Assembly (NCBI RefSeq): GCF_003144245.1
Contig: NW_020289975.1
Span: 1,693,496 to 1,757,495 of the forward strand
Source: Jaminaea rosea
Lineage: Eukaryota > Basidiomycota > Exobasidiomycetes > Microstromatales
Direction of reading: 5' to 3'
Length of the DNA: 64,000 nt
The first letter of the stretch is position 1. Each line of letters opens with the position of its first letter. Made by a program: the position numbers and the translations under genes. The notes beneath the pieces are model-generated. The model was not told where the DNA came from. It made no database searches and was given only the letters and a program-made list of their open reading frames with translations. Of this stretch, positions 32,749 through 43,068 are shown in pieces.

Positions 32749-33523
32749 ATGATCCGCACTGCTCTCGCTCGCTCCACCGCAGCCGCCTCGGCCGCTTCGA
32801 GGTCCACTGTCGCATCGCTGCGCATGAAGCACACCCTCCCCAAGCTCCCCTATGACTACAATGCCCTCGAGCCCGCTATCTCTGCTCAGATCATGGAGAT
32901 CCACCACTCCAAGCACCACAACACCTACGTCAACAACCTCAACGCCGCAGAGGAGACCCTTTCCAACGCCCTGGCAAAGAATGACGTCAAGGGAACCATC
33001 GCATCTCAGTCGGCCATCAAGTTCAACGGAGGTGGGCACGTCAACCACTCGCTGTTCTGGCTCAACCTGGCGCCTGAGAAGGAAGGTGGAGGCAAGCTTG
33101 TTGACGGTCAGCTCAAGGCTGCGATCGAGAAGCAATTCGGTGGTCTTGATGAGCTCAAGAAGGTGAGCGAGCGTCAATGCAGCATGCATACACTCTCCCG
33201 TGCTCACCTGTCTGATTCCCCCCACCCTCTCCCTGCTATTGCCTCCCCCATTACCTCCCTCGCAGAAAGTCAACGCTCAAGCTCTCGCAATTCAAGGCTC
33301 CGGCTGGGCCTGGCTCGGGTACGACCCCTCGACCAAGTCCCTCGACATTGTCACCACAAAGGACCAGGACCCCCTCCTCTCCCACGTGCCTCTCGTCGGC
33401 ATCGACATGTGGGAGCACAGCTACTACCTGCAGCACCAGAACAACAAGGCGGCTTACCTCGAGAATGTCTGGAAGGTCGTCAACTGGAAGACTGCTGAGG
33501 AGAGGATGAAGCAGGCCAACTGA
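32749..33523 (+). CDS. SOD2: superoxide dismutase [Mn], mitochondrial
   Basis: Exons 32749-33162 and 33266-33523 (intron 103 bp, GTGAGC/CAG, phase 0) give 223 residues. The first 26 or so residues are Arg/Ser/Ala-rich without acids, a matrix-targeting presequence, before [16 protein letters not shown] where the mature enzyme starts. The metal ligands are visible: His in [11 protein letters not shown], His in NHSLFWLNL, then Asp and His in [13 protein letters not shown]. The glycine pattern (GGGHVNHS, then [10 protein letters not shown]) fits manganese rather than iron enzymes. It converts superoxide to hydrogen peroxide in the matrix. Splicing restores [18 protein letters not shown]. Length and domain order are normal. 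Confidence 0.96.
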
Positions 33524-33874
33524 GCCAGCAGATAGAGATATGGCGAGAGGGACGCAGAGCTACACGTCCCGTCGGCCTCGTGAAATGTCTGCACCGCTGA
33601 GAGATAGGAATGCAAAGTGTACGAAGTGTCATATCATGTCTGCTTTTTGTGTCTTGCGTGTTCAGAGTGAAGCCTTTTGCAGAGCTAGCTGAGATGCTCA
33701 GCGATATCGAATGTGGGCGTTGTGTGCTCTCGTTGAGTCGTCCCGCCGCGTGGCTTCACTCGACTGCGAAGAAGCCAAGCGGACCGTCTCGCGAATCTCG
33801 CAGTCTCGCGACATCACTTCCTTCGTTCCTTCCCATCTTGTCTTGACTGCCGTCGACCCTCTCCTTCCACCATA
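33524..33874. other. intergenic region, 351 bp
   Basis: 3' flank of SOD2 and promoter of the DENR gene, which run in the same direction. No additional gene seen. Confidence 0.5.
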
Positions 33875-34737
33875 ATGGCATCAACAGAAGCAGCCGCCGA
33901 AGAGCCACAAGCTGTCGCTCCTCCACCGCAAGAAGTCCTCTACTGCCCGCACTGCACCTTCCCCCCCGAGTACTGCAGCTTCGGTTCCTCTGCCTCGAAA
34001 TGTCGCGCTTGGCTCGTTGCTGAGCATCCTGATCTAGCGGAGAAGATCTACGGATCCTCAAGCGGAGGCGATGGAGCTGATGCTGCTACTGCTGCTGAAG
34101 GGAGCGCCAAGAAGGGAGGAGCCGCCAAGGGCAAGAAGGGCAAGGCGGCAGATGGAGACGACGAAGAGCCAGACGTGGACGGCACGGCCAAGCAAGTCGA
34201 GGAAGGATTGACGCTCAAGCAGCAGGAGGATGAGGCGAAGGAGCGCGAGAAGAAGGAGAGGAGAGAGGACAAGAAGAGGGAGAAGGAGGCAAAGGAGAGG
34301 AAAGTGAGTTGGTGCCAGCTCCATCGAAGCAGCTTCTCGTCGTCCTCTTTCAACGAGTGATCGCTGACCTCCCTTGCCCCATCATGCGCTGCCAGGCCGC
34401 CAAGATCACCCTCACCAAGCATTCTCGTACGAAGAAGAAGGCCACTACCACCATCAGTGGTCTACACTTCTTCTCCCCACCCCTCCCAGCTCTCAAAGTC
34501 ATCTCCAAGGGTCTCGCCTCCCGCCTAGCCACAGGCTGTTCGGTCTCCAAGTCCCCCTCGAACCCAAACGTCGAAGAGATCACTATCCAAGGAGATGTAG
34601 CAGAAGATGTCAAGGACATGATCTTGGCGAGACAGAAGCCTTTCAATGATTTGAAGGAGGGCGATGTCTCCGAGAGTCAGGTCAAGGTGGAGGAGGAGAA
34701 GAAGAAAGGCAAGGGGGCCGGGGCTGAGGGGGAGTAG
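33875..34737 (+). CDS. TMA22: density-regulated protein homologue (DENR/Tma22), SUI1 domain
   Basis: Exons 33875-34303 and 34396-34737 (intron 92 bp, GTGAGT/CAG, phase 0) give 256 residues. The N-terminal zinc-binding motif reads YCPHCTFPPEYCSFG (Cys-x2-Cys ... Cys), followed by SKCRAWLVAEHPDL, typical of DENR. The middle is a long acidic/lysine-rich segment with a probable coiled coil (KEREKKERREDKKREKE). The C-terminal SUI1 domain starts at AAKITLTKHSRTKKK and includes GLHFFSPPLPALKVISKGLASRLATGCSV and EEITIQGDVAEDVKDMIL. DENR works with MCT-1 (Tma20) in reinitiation and recycling of 40S subunits. The normal family length is about 200; the extra is the charged linker. Confidence 0.93.
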
Positions 34738-34977
34738 ATTGCAAGATGTATGCGATGATGATGATAATTTATCGACAATGGCAGCGCGACGCAGAAAATG
34801 ATGAGTGAGGTTGAGCTCAGATGATGATATACACAACTGTCTACGGGAAGGTGGGTATGATGAGACGGACACCTCCTATGCGTCCCTGTTCTTTGCTCCT
34901 GCGGTCCTGCGGCCCTTCGTTCCGTGCGCTTCACGATTACTTCTTCTTTCCCTTCTCAACTGTCTTCTCCAGCACGC

Positions 34978-37900
34978 TCAAGTGCCGCTACCACCCACGC
35001 CTGCACCTGCACCTGCACTACCAGTCAACAACTTACTGTTGCCAGCATAATTTGCCCGGCTCAACCTCCTCTCCCGTGAATCCTCCGCAGGAATGCGCGG
35101 TGATGCTGGTGGGGAGGACAGAACGGTTGAAGAAGACCATGATCCGAAGTTAGGTCCGGCAAAGGGTGGGCTGGAAGGATGCGGCTTGTACGCTGATCGG
35201 GGCAGTGTGGAGACGGGCGTGATGGGAGGTGCCACCGCTTGGACTTTATTGCTCTTCGGTGGGGCAGGAGCAGCGGAGCTCTCTGCGGCAACGCTCGCAA
35301 CGGCGGCAGCCGCTGCTGCTGCGGTAGTTGATCTGGACGAGGAGGACGAGACCGTCCTCTGCAGTAGAGCGCGTCGTGCAGCCGTGACGGCAGGCGAAGG
35401 GTCTTCTTTAGATGAGGCTGTCCCTTCTGCGAGCGAGACAGAGGTCGATGCTGAGGGAGGCTGCATTGTCAGCCCGTCTGGGGCTGCGCTGACAGGTCGC
35501 GATGACTGCGAGGCTGCCTGTTGCTGTTGATGAACAGAGGATGCTGCTTCGTCTTCCGCCACGGACGAGGGGCTGCGGCGTTGCTCTTTTGACGACGAAG
35601 AGGCCCAGAGCATAGCCATCATCCCCAGAGCCAAGGCGTAGGGCCTGCTTGGACCTCCACGCTTTCCAGACAGGGCTGGATCTGCCTGACCGGCGACTCC
35701 CGCTCCCGGCGTAGCAGCAGCCTCACTTCCATCCCTCACCACTGCACCCGACCCCACTCCGACCGAACTCGCGTCACTACTCTTGGCCGCGCCGTAGCTG
35801 AACGAGCGCATCGCATGCGCACTCGACGTCTCCACGACGGGCTGCGACGAATTTGATACATGCCTCCTGAACCCTGGCCTGGAGCGGCTGAAGGACTGAG
35901 AAGACGCAAAGGCCGAAGGAGGAGAGGAAGGATCCCAAGCTTTGAACGGGATCCGGCTGGGGGAGGCTTTGCGATGCGAGGTGGACGGGATAGTTGGAAG
36001 CGGGGCGGTTAGGGCAGAATGGCCACACCCGCTAAGAGGGCTCGGAGGCTTGATATCAGCTTTGCTCCCGATTGCTTCGCTCTCATCGTCGCTGTGCTCT
36101 GCACTAGCGCTTGGGCCCCTCGCTCCAGGCGCCAAGGCCGAGATGAGCGCGTCTGATCCTGCGAGCAGCATAGCGGACAGCTCTGTGGCCTCTTGCTCCA
36201 TGCGGATGCGACTGGGCGAGCGCGGTGTGGCACCCGAGCCTGCGGCCGTGGGCGACCCTGCCAGCGCAAAAGCGGAGGAAGAGCTACCTTGGCGGCGATG
36301 TGGTGATTGAGGAAGGAGCTGAGGGAGGAGTTGCGGCGATTGAAGAGAAGTGGAAAGGGCTTCCGCCAGGACTGATTTGGCTTCTTCTCCATTGTCGTGA
36401 TCGCCACCCTCATCGTCTGCTGCGCTTGTGTCGCCTACTCGCGTCGCCTCAGCGTCTTCCTCCGCCGTCGTTCTCGCAGCCATCGAGAAGCGTTGCAATC
36501 GCTCGCCGAGCTGAGTTTCGCCTCGCAGTTGGCCAAGGGCATCGTCGCCGCTGTCCTCTTGGGTTATGACGGTGGACGCCCGTTTTGAATTCGACATCGA
36601 CTCATTCGAGTCGTCTGTCGTAAGCGCAGCATGATCAGAGACCACGATCGTCAGGTCGCCCTCGCCTTCTTCGGTGCGTTGCTGGTCACGGTCGTCCTGA
36701 CTGGTTGGCGACGACTGCTCCGAGGCCCGGTCACCACGAGAGGAGGCGTCGGTAGAAACGACGGACCTAGAATGGAACGACGAGGGAGAGTGACTCTGCG
36801 GCGTCAAATCGTGCAGTCTGGTTGACAAGCGCTGCAGGGTCAGAGGCGGGACGAGAAGGTTATTGCCTGCCGTTGGGACCTTGAAAGACGAGGGTGAGGA
36901 AGGTGCTGACGACTCGGAGATGGTGGAGGGTGCAGAGTTGTGGGTGGACGAAGCACCCGAAGTATTGTCGGCTGTTGTCACCGTCGTCGGCTTCGACTGC
37001 GATGGGTCTGCGGCCGTCTCCTTCGCCCTCCGAAGCGGGCCTTTGCCGATCTGACCTGGCAGGCCACGCCCACGACTCCAGCGCTCGTGACCCTTGACAC
37101 AGACCTCATCTCGCAATGATGCGCCAGGAGGAGCCGTAGGTCCCAAGATAGCCTCGTGCGGTTTGATCTTGAGCGCAGCCTTGGAAATGAGACTGAGGGA
37201 GCGCGGTACCATGGTTGAAGCCACCATCCTGACTACCGAGTTGGGTACCCACGATGCCAGCTCGCCAAGATCGGACAGCTGTGTGACCCTGATGGCGTCT
37301 ATGCCTCGCATTTCCTCGACCATGAAGCCTCCCACGCCCAGATCCCAACGCACGTAGCCCTTGACTGGAGGCTTGGTGGGGTCAACCTCTGACCGGCAAC
37401 TCGAGACCATCCTGAGCGGGCATTCGGCAGTCGCTGGCAGCATGACATCTGCAGAAAGCAACAGCATATCTCTTGGCTTGGCGACCATGAAGATTGCGCC
37501 CATGCGCAGATACTCGATACGCGCTGCTATGCTGCGTGCCAGGGGCGCCTCGTTGGATCCTAGCTCCTCCTCAAGCCAACGCCAGTTGCCTCCCTCCTGC
37601 ACTGTCGTGTCCCACAGCCTGCGATTGCCCGACTCTGCCATGAGCGTCCAGAATTGTCTGCTTGACACTCCAGGCAGGATGCTCTGCACGCAAAATAGAT
37701 TCTTGGAGGACGAAGGGTACGATGAGACCTTGATCGACGATGTGACAGCTGTTGCCTGCGTCGTCGAATAGATGACGTTCCAGTCCGAGATGGGAATGGG
37801 CACCTCTGCGTTTGGTGGCTCATCGATGGGGAGCAAGTGAGCCGAGGGCGGGTCGAGGTACATAAGGAATTGCCGGAGTAGCTCGAGGGCGTCTTGGGTG

Positions 37901-38043
37901 AGCTCAGATGGTGACCGCGGCGGTAGCGGCGCGTTCGAGGTTGGCGGCGTGCCACCAGCACCAGCTTGGCCGCTGCCGCTGCCACTGGCCGATCTCCTGC
38001 CTCGCCGCAGCGTCGAAGCGCCATTGGAGATCTTGGAAGGCAT
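34978..38043 (-). CDS. START-like lipid-binding domain protein with long disordered tail
   Basis: One exon, 1021 residues from ATG 38043 (an in-frame ATG at 38181 adds nothing conserved). Residues about 45-310 look like a START/DUF3074-type ligand-binding domain: SDWNVIYSTTQATAVTSSIKV, ILPGVSSRQFWTLMAESGNRRLWD, IEYLRMGAIFMVAKPRDMLLLS, KGYVRWDLGVGGFMVEEM and GELASWVPNSVVRMVASTMVP. Such domains bind sterols, phospholipids or other lipids. The ligand cannot be told. The remaining 700 residues are Ser/Ala/Pro-rich and appear disordered apart from one short hydrophobic stretch (ALALGMMAMLWASS) near residue 850. It is divergent from the DNAJC28-like gene and converges on DENR. Fungal proteins of this layout are mostly uncharacterised. 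Confidence 0.75.
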   Translation of the reverse strand: MPSKISNGASTLRRGRRSASGSGSGQAGAGGTPPTSNAPLPPRSPSELTQDALELLRQFLMYLDPPSAHLLPIDEPPNAEVPIPISDWNVIYSTTQATAVTSSIKVSSYPSSSKNLFCVQSILPGVSSRQFWTLMAESGNRRLWDTTVQEGGNWRWLEEELGSNEAPLARSIAARIEYLRMGAIFMVAKPRDMLLLSADVMLPATAECPLRMVSSCRSEVDPTKPPVKGYVRWDLGVGGFMVEEMRGIDAIRVTQLSDLGELASWVPNSVVRMVASTMVPRSLSLISKAALKIKPHEAILGPTAPPGASLRDEVCVKGHERWSRGRGLPGQIGKGPLRRAKETAADPSQSKPTTVTTADNTSGASSTHNSAPSTISESSAPSSPSSFKVPTAGNNLLVPPLTLQRLSTRLHDLTPQSHSPSSFHSRSVVSTDASSRGDRASEQSSPTSQDDRDQQRTEEGEGDLTIVVSDHAALTTDDSNESMSNSKRASTVITQEDSGDDALGQLRGETQLGERLQRFSMAARTTAEEDAEATRVGDTSAADDEGGDHDNGEEAKSVLAEALSTSLQSPQLLPQLLPQSPHRRQGSSSSAFALAGSPTAAGSGATPRSPSRIRMEQEATELSAMLLAGSDALISALAPGARGPSASAEHSDDESEAIGSKADIKPPSPLSGCGHSALTAPLPTIPSTSHRKASPSRIPFKAWDPSSPPSAFASSQSFSRSRPGFRRHVSNSSQPVVETSSAHAMRSFSYGAAKSSDASSVGVGSGAVVRDGSEAAATPGAGVAGQADPALSGKRGGPSRPYALALGMMAMLWASSSSKEQRRSPSSVAEDEAASSVHQQQQAASQSSRPVSAAPDGLTMQPPSASTSVSLAEGTASSKEDPSPAVTAARRALLQRTVSSSSSRSTTAAAAAAAVASVAAESSAAPAPPKSNKVQAVAPPITPVSTLPRSAYKPHPSSPPFAGPNFGSWSSSTVLSSPPASPRIPAEDSRERRLSRANYAGNSKLLTGSAGAGAGVGGSGT

Positions 38044-38310
38044 CGTCACTGACTCAATGCCTCTGCATGGTCGTGGTGACAAAAGGGAGGAAATAGCGGC
38101 GGTGCCTCCGACGCAGACGTTCACCTCCTCCTGACGCCATCGGCTGCCGCCCCGCGAGAGAGCAACACCTCGAGGAATCACGCCGGCTCGCGTGGCTCTG
38201 TCCGCCTGCAGCGGGAATCAGCGGCGGCTAATGGATTGAGGCTGAGTGAGAGCTTTGCCACCTTCTCGCTGCGTACCAACACCGGCCGACGTCGATAGAG
38301 AGCTTGGAAG
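38044..38310. promoter_or_regulatory. bidirectional promoter, START protein / DNAJC28-like
   Basis: 267 bp between divergent start codons. No recognisable element was found. Confidence 0.5.
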
Positions 38311-40263
38311 ATGCTGGCTGCCACCCTGAGAGATGCGACTCAAGCGCGCAGAGGTCTCGCTGTAGATCTCATCAGGGCATTCCCTTATACCTATCAGGCT
38401 GCCGGCCCATCATCGCAGCGGCTCCTCCACTCGTCACCATCTTGTAATGACGACCTCGACCTCGACCCAGAGTCAATCCAGGCCAAGATGCTCGCCAAGC
38501 TCCAGTCACGCTATACGAAGCCTCAGCCACCGCAAGCTTCGGCGCAGCAGCATCAAAGACAACAGCAGTCTCCTCCCGACCAGTCTCCCTCTCCCCTGCC
38601 ACCGTCAGTCGCCGAGCAAGCCACCACCTCACCCGAGGCCGCAGCAGAGGCGATCACGCATCTCGTGGCAGAGTCCCTTATCGAGGCTGAGGCGACCGGG
38701 GTGGCTCAGGCTGCCCTAGCCGCTGAGACCGCAAGTCCGGCCCAGCCACCACCTCCAAGCGACACCACCCCCGCCGAGGCTCCCACCGTAGGCAAATACG
38801 AGGAAGGACGCTTCCTCCCCAAGACTCCAGACAATTCTCCATGGCTAGCGCGGTACGTCCGTCCGTCTCATGCCGGCTCAGCAGAAGGGGCCGACGTGCC
38901 CTCGATCTACTACGGAAAGCTGCTCAAGCCTGGCGGCATCCGTGGGAACAGCAGTGGCACGATGAAGTCCACCAGCCAGCGCCTGAAAGACCTTGGGGTC
39001 AATCCAGCTTCGCTCCCGCTGAACGATGCAAAAGCTATGCGCGCTGTTCAGGCTGGAATACGTCGATTTGAACGAGCAGGAAGGATGGTCGGGGCTAAAC
39101 ATGGGGCGTGGCAATACAAGTCGCGCAAGCTGAGCGAGGCGGAGATCGAGCAGTTCAGGCAGGAGGTAGAGGCAGAAGCGGCTCGCGCTCTCGAGGAAGA
39201 CGAGACGACCGACTACAGCGACGATGGCAATCGTACAGTGATGCGTCGCGGATTCCCCACCGGTACTGACACCAGTCGGGCCCCAGGTGGCGGAGGAGGC
39301 AGCGGCATGACCCTTCGCCGTTGGACATCTGTCGCAGACGAGCGCATCGAAGCTGCTCGAGCTGCCGGCCTCTTCAAGGAGAACAAGCTTCGAGGCAAGC
39401 CCTTGGAGGCAGAAATACACGAACGTAATCCCTACTTGGGGCATGAGGAACGACTTATGAACCGGATGATCAAGAAACAGGGCGCGAGCCCGCCTTGGGT
39501 CGAGCTCAACAACACCTTCCATTCGCATTTGGGTCAATTTAGGGGGAAGCTGGTCGATACATTTGCCAGGAGAGCAGTCAGGGCTTTGACGCAGAGCGGG
39601 GCTCTACTGTCCAGCGGAGGGCCGGGGACGGGCACGACAGGAGGAACGGAGGAGTCTCGTCGTGCCTACTTCCTAGCACTAGCGCAGGGGTATCGCGACG
39701 CTAATTGGGAGAGGGAGGAGCGCGCATACCACGAGGAGTCGGTCAAGGATCTCAACGACACGCTCCGCCGCTACAACAGCATTGCGCCTCCTTCGGCAAG
39801 GAAGAGCCCGGTGGTCAGGGAGGTGGAGCTACAGAGGTGTTACGAGGTAAGCGCAGAGGTCATTGCGGAGGGGCTGAATGAGGCGTGGCTGGAAGTGACA
39901 GGGCAGAAGGTCAGGCCGGACATGTCTAGTGGAATGTTTGGAGGAAAGAGTGGTCCACAGGTGTACGACATATGGGGCAGACCGGTGCAGGACAATGCGA
40001 GCACCAGCGCTGGTAATGGTGGCGGATGGTCGCTTTCGAGCCTCTTCGCGCGTGACCACGCAGCTGACCTGGAGCGCTCGAATGTGGGAGGGGATGGCGA
40101 TGAGAGGGACAGCGTTCGCAATCGGAGCGACGCCGACCAGACAGGGCTGCATCGACGAAGCAAGAGCAGCGCAGAAGGTGTTGGCCTGATCACGAAGATC
40201 AAGCAATGGCTGGCGCTAGAGGGCGGCAGTAAAGATGGCGAGGAGGCCTCTCGAAGATCATGA
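38311..40263 (+). CDS. DNAJC28-like protein with DUF1992 domain, probably mitochondrial
   Basis: One exon, 650 residues. The DNAJC28 conserved domain (DUF1992) lies at about 335-415: RRWTSVADERIEAARAAGLF, then NKLRGKPL, ERNPYLGHEERLMNRMIKKQG and PPWVELNNTF. A second conserved stretch, DANWEREERAYHEESVKDLNDTLRRYNSIAPPSAR, follows. The first 45 residues are Arg/Ala/Ser-rich and low in acids (RDATQARRGLAVDLIRAFPYTYQ), consistent with a mitochondrial presequence, as expected for this family in fungi. No J domain and no HPD tripeptide are visible, so the name reflects only the shared domain. Residues 70-160 are Gln/Pro/Ala-rich. The function of the family is poorly known; human DNAJC28 has been tied to Golgi traffic. 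Confidence 0.8.
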   Translation: MLAATLRDATQARRGLAVDLIRAFPYTYQAAGPSSQRLLHSSPSCNDDLDLDPESIQAKMLAKLQSRYTKPQPPQASAQQHQRQQQSPPDQSPSPLPPSVAEQATTSPEAAAEAITHLVAESLIEAEATGVAQAALAAETASPAQPPPPSDTTPAEAPTVGKYEEGRFLPKTPDNSPWLARYVRPSHAGSAEGADVPSIYYGKLLKPGGIRGNSSGTMKSTSQRLKDLGVNPASLPLNDAKAMRAVQAGIRRFERAGRMVGAKHGAWQYKSRKLSEAEIEQFRQEVEAEAARALEEDETTDYSDDGNRTVMRRGFPTGTDTSRAPGGGGGSGMTLRRWTSVADERIEAARAAGLFKENKLRGKPLEAEIHERNPYLGHEERLMNRMIKKQGASPPWVELNNTFHSHLGQFRGKLVDTFARRAVRALTQSGALLSSGGPGTGTTGGTEESRRAYFLALAQGYRDANWEREERAYHEESVKDLNDTLRRYNSIAPPSARKSPVVREVELQRCYEVSAEVIAEGLNEAWLEVTGQKVRPDMSSGMFGGKSGPQVYDIWGRPVQDNASTSAGNGGGWSLSSLFARDHAADLERSNVGGDGDERDSVRNRSDADQTGLHRRSKSSAEGVGLITKIKQWLALEGGSKDGEEASRRS

Positions 40264-40866
40264 GGGGCTAGAAGCATTTGTATCTTACCTCCCACTGTAA
40301 CATAGTAAGCAACTTCCACATCTCATTCAGTCAGACGAGCGAGCGGCGACTTCTCTCTATCTCTCCTGCAAGTTGCTCTTCTTCTCGTTCAATCGCCGAT
40401 TGTGACTTCGGACTGTTCGACAGGAACAGCGAACGAGCTCGATCTCAAGTGTTGGTCTGCGCGTCCGCGTCATTTTCGTGGGCCGACGCGGGCTGCGTCT
40501 GCTTGGCTGTGCCGCTCGTCGAGGCCCCTATCGAGCCAGGCGGGCCACTTGCCGCTTTGGACGGACAGGGGTCGAAGTTAATTGAACACAAGCGGCAGCC
40601 AGGCGGCGACTAGCAGTGAAAGGCAGAGGCGGCTTGATCCCTTTGATGGTGACGAGGGCCGCCACTCGCTCATCCATCTCTTCTTCACTTTCATCCATAC
40701 CTTCGACTTCAGCTCGCTCAACGCACCACGACGGCTTTGTTTGTTAGCCTTGGCCGTTTACTGCCCACACAAGCAAGCGCGCCGAGCTCGCGTGGACCAG
40801 CCGAGCGTGCCTCACGCACCTGATAGATTCTACCCTCAACGGATCGGCAAGACACGACCCAGAAGC
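40264..40866. other. intergenic region, 0.6 kb
   Basis: 3' flank of the DNAJC28-like gene and promoter/5' leader of the GH17 gene. Short open frames only; none resembles a known protein. Confidence 0.5.
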
Positions 40867-43068
40867 ATGGCGAGGTACGCCCCAATCGAGGCCGACAACG
40901 GCATCGGAATCGACACTGATACCAGAGACTACTACGACGATGGAGGTGAGTCCATTAGCGCTTGTAGGCTACCACACGAGAGAGAGAGATGAGCGGCTCC
41001 ACCCAACTGTCAGGGGCGGGCGGAAGGGGGGGCTATGCTCCATCGGCAGTAGCGTCAACGCTTGGCGTTAGTGCAGTCGGCCGGCCGAAAAAAGAGCGTA
41101 CGGTAGGGGTGACGATGCCCAGTCGGGCAAATGTCGCCAAGAAGCAGCAATTGCTCGACCCCCGCACATCACGAAATCGCCTGAATTGGCGTCGCCGTCG
41201 GCCAACACTGCACCACTGAAGTGGACAGTCCATCGTACGCTCGCTCGTTCTCTGCCTTGGTCAGGAGTCTCTCTCAAACGGCGACGTAAAGAGGAACCTC
41301 TTGTATTGACAATAGCACCGTCTTTCTCACCCTACCACCATCCGCTCAGCGCTTCCGCCTCCTCATCGACTCTCCACTCTCTACTCTCCCTCTCCATACC
41401 ACGAAGCCCTACCAGCAGGCTCAAGAACATCACTGCATCAGAGTGGCAGCAGCAATCGCTACAGCGATCCATTTCACCGCTCTTCATCCTCGCGCCCCGT
41501 AAGCATGGACAGCAATCACAATGGCGGCTACAGCTCTCGTCCCATCGCGGGAGGCGCGGCAGCTGGCGGTTACTATGGCAACGGCGGCGGAAGCACAAGG
41601 TACGACGATGCATATGCACCGTACGGCAAGATGGGCGGTAGCATAGACGATATGCACGAGCATGATGGCGCTTGGTCAGGAGCACCGCAGACACAAGGTA
41701 TGCTGCCTGGACGAACCGTAGCCTTTGCCAATGCCAGTGCAGGCTGGGCTGCTCACACTCCTGCACTCGACGCGAGAGAACGCTACATGGCACGGATGGA
41801 GGCGAACGGCGGCAACGGAGGCGGCTACGGTGACTACAGCGAGAAAGCCGCGATGAGCGGAGCGCGCGGCAGCAGGAAGAAGTGGTGGTGGATCGGTGGC
41901 GCCATTGCTCTCATCATCATCATCGCCGCAGCCGTAGGCGGCACGCTTGCCGCAAAGAATTCTTCGTCGTCCAAGGGCTCAAATACGGCCGGCGTAGTCA
42001 AGACGTCTGGTAACGACCCTTCCAGCTTCACGAAGGACCCGCGACTGAAGCAGAGCTTCTACAGCATGTGCTACACTCCGTTCCACGCTCAATACCCGGC
42101 TTGCGGGGCGGTTCAATCGAATGTCACCGAGGACATCCAGCTCCTTTCGCAACTGACTACCAGGCTGCGCCTCTACGGCGCGGATTGCGGTGTTAGCGAG
42201 ATGGTCCTCACAGCCATCGAAGAGACCAAAGTCAACATGACCGTATGGCTCGCCTTGTGGGTAGACGACAACGCTGAGACATGGCAGCGTCAGCTCTCTA
42301 CCACGCAAGATGTGCTCAAGAAGCACGGGGTGGACCACGTCGAGGGCTTGATTGTGGGCAACGAGTACATCCTCAATGGCGGAAGCGTGGCCACGCTGCT
42401 GGAGAAGATCACCCAAGTCAAGACGTGGGTGTCGGGGCAGAACTACGCGAAGACAGTTCCCATTGCGACGGCCGATGCGGGCAGTATGATCACGACGGAG
42501 CTTGCGCAGGGAGTGGATGTGGTGATGGCTAATGTGCACGCTTGGTGAGTAGGGCGCCGCGGCGACGACCCTGGGCGGCACTGTTACCCCGATAGTAATG
42601 CGGCAACGCTGACCGGCTTCTTCACTTACGCTCACGCTCACGCTCAGGTTCGCCGGCACGCTCGTAAGCGACGCCGCTGGCTGGACGTGGGACTACACCA
42701 ACAACAACGACCCAGGCATCGCCGTAGCCGCGGCCACCAACAAGCCCGACCTCTGGATCGCGGAAACGGGCTGGCCGACCAACGCAAACGACACTGCTTC
42801 GCTGACCCTGCAAGGCGCTCAAGCAGGTACGGCAGAGCTGCAGACTTTCCTCGACACCTTTGTCTGCCAAGCCAACGCAAACGTCACCGCGGATGCCACG
42901 GCGGTTGCGGCCGGTACGCCGGTGACGGTGTACAACAAGTACGCCTTCTTTGAGGCCTTCGATGAGACCTGGAAGTCCATCTATGGTGGTGTGGAGCCTT
43001 ATTGGGGGCTGTTTGACGCGAACAAGCAGCTCAAGAATGTTACGATTCCGGATTGCGCCAGTGTATGA
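40867..43068 (+). CDS. membrane-anchored glucan 1,3-beta-glucosidase/endoglucanase, GH17
   Basis: Proposed exons 40867-40945, 41419-42544 and 42648-43068 give 541 residues. The second intron (103 bp) restores NVHAWFAGTL and is firm. The first (about 470 bp, GTGAGT to a CAGCAG acceptor) is less so, but reading upstream of ATG 41505 gives SSNRYSDPFHRSSSS in frame, which looks coding; a model starting at 41505 is the alternative. It is a type II membrane protein: a Gly/Tyr-rich cytosolic part, RKKWWW, then the helix IGGAIALIIIIAAAVGGTLA, then a Ser-rich stalk and the GH17 domain. The proton donor is probably Glu in VGNEYIL, the nucleophile Glu in WIAETGWPT; the end YNKYAFFEAFDETWK is typical. 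It remodels wall beta-1,3-glucan. Confidence 0.85.
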
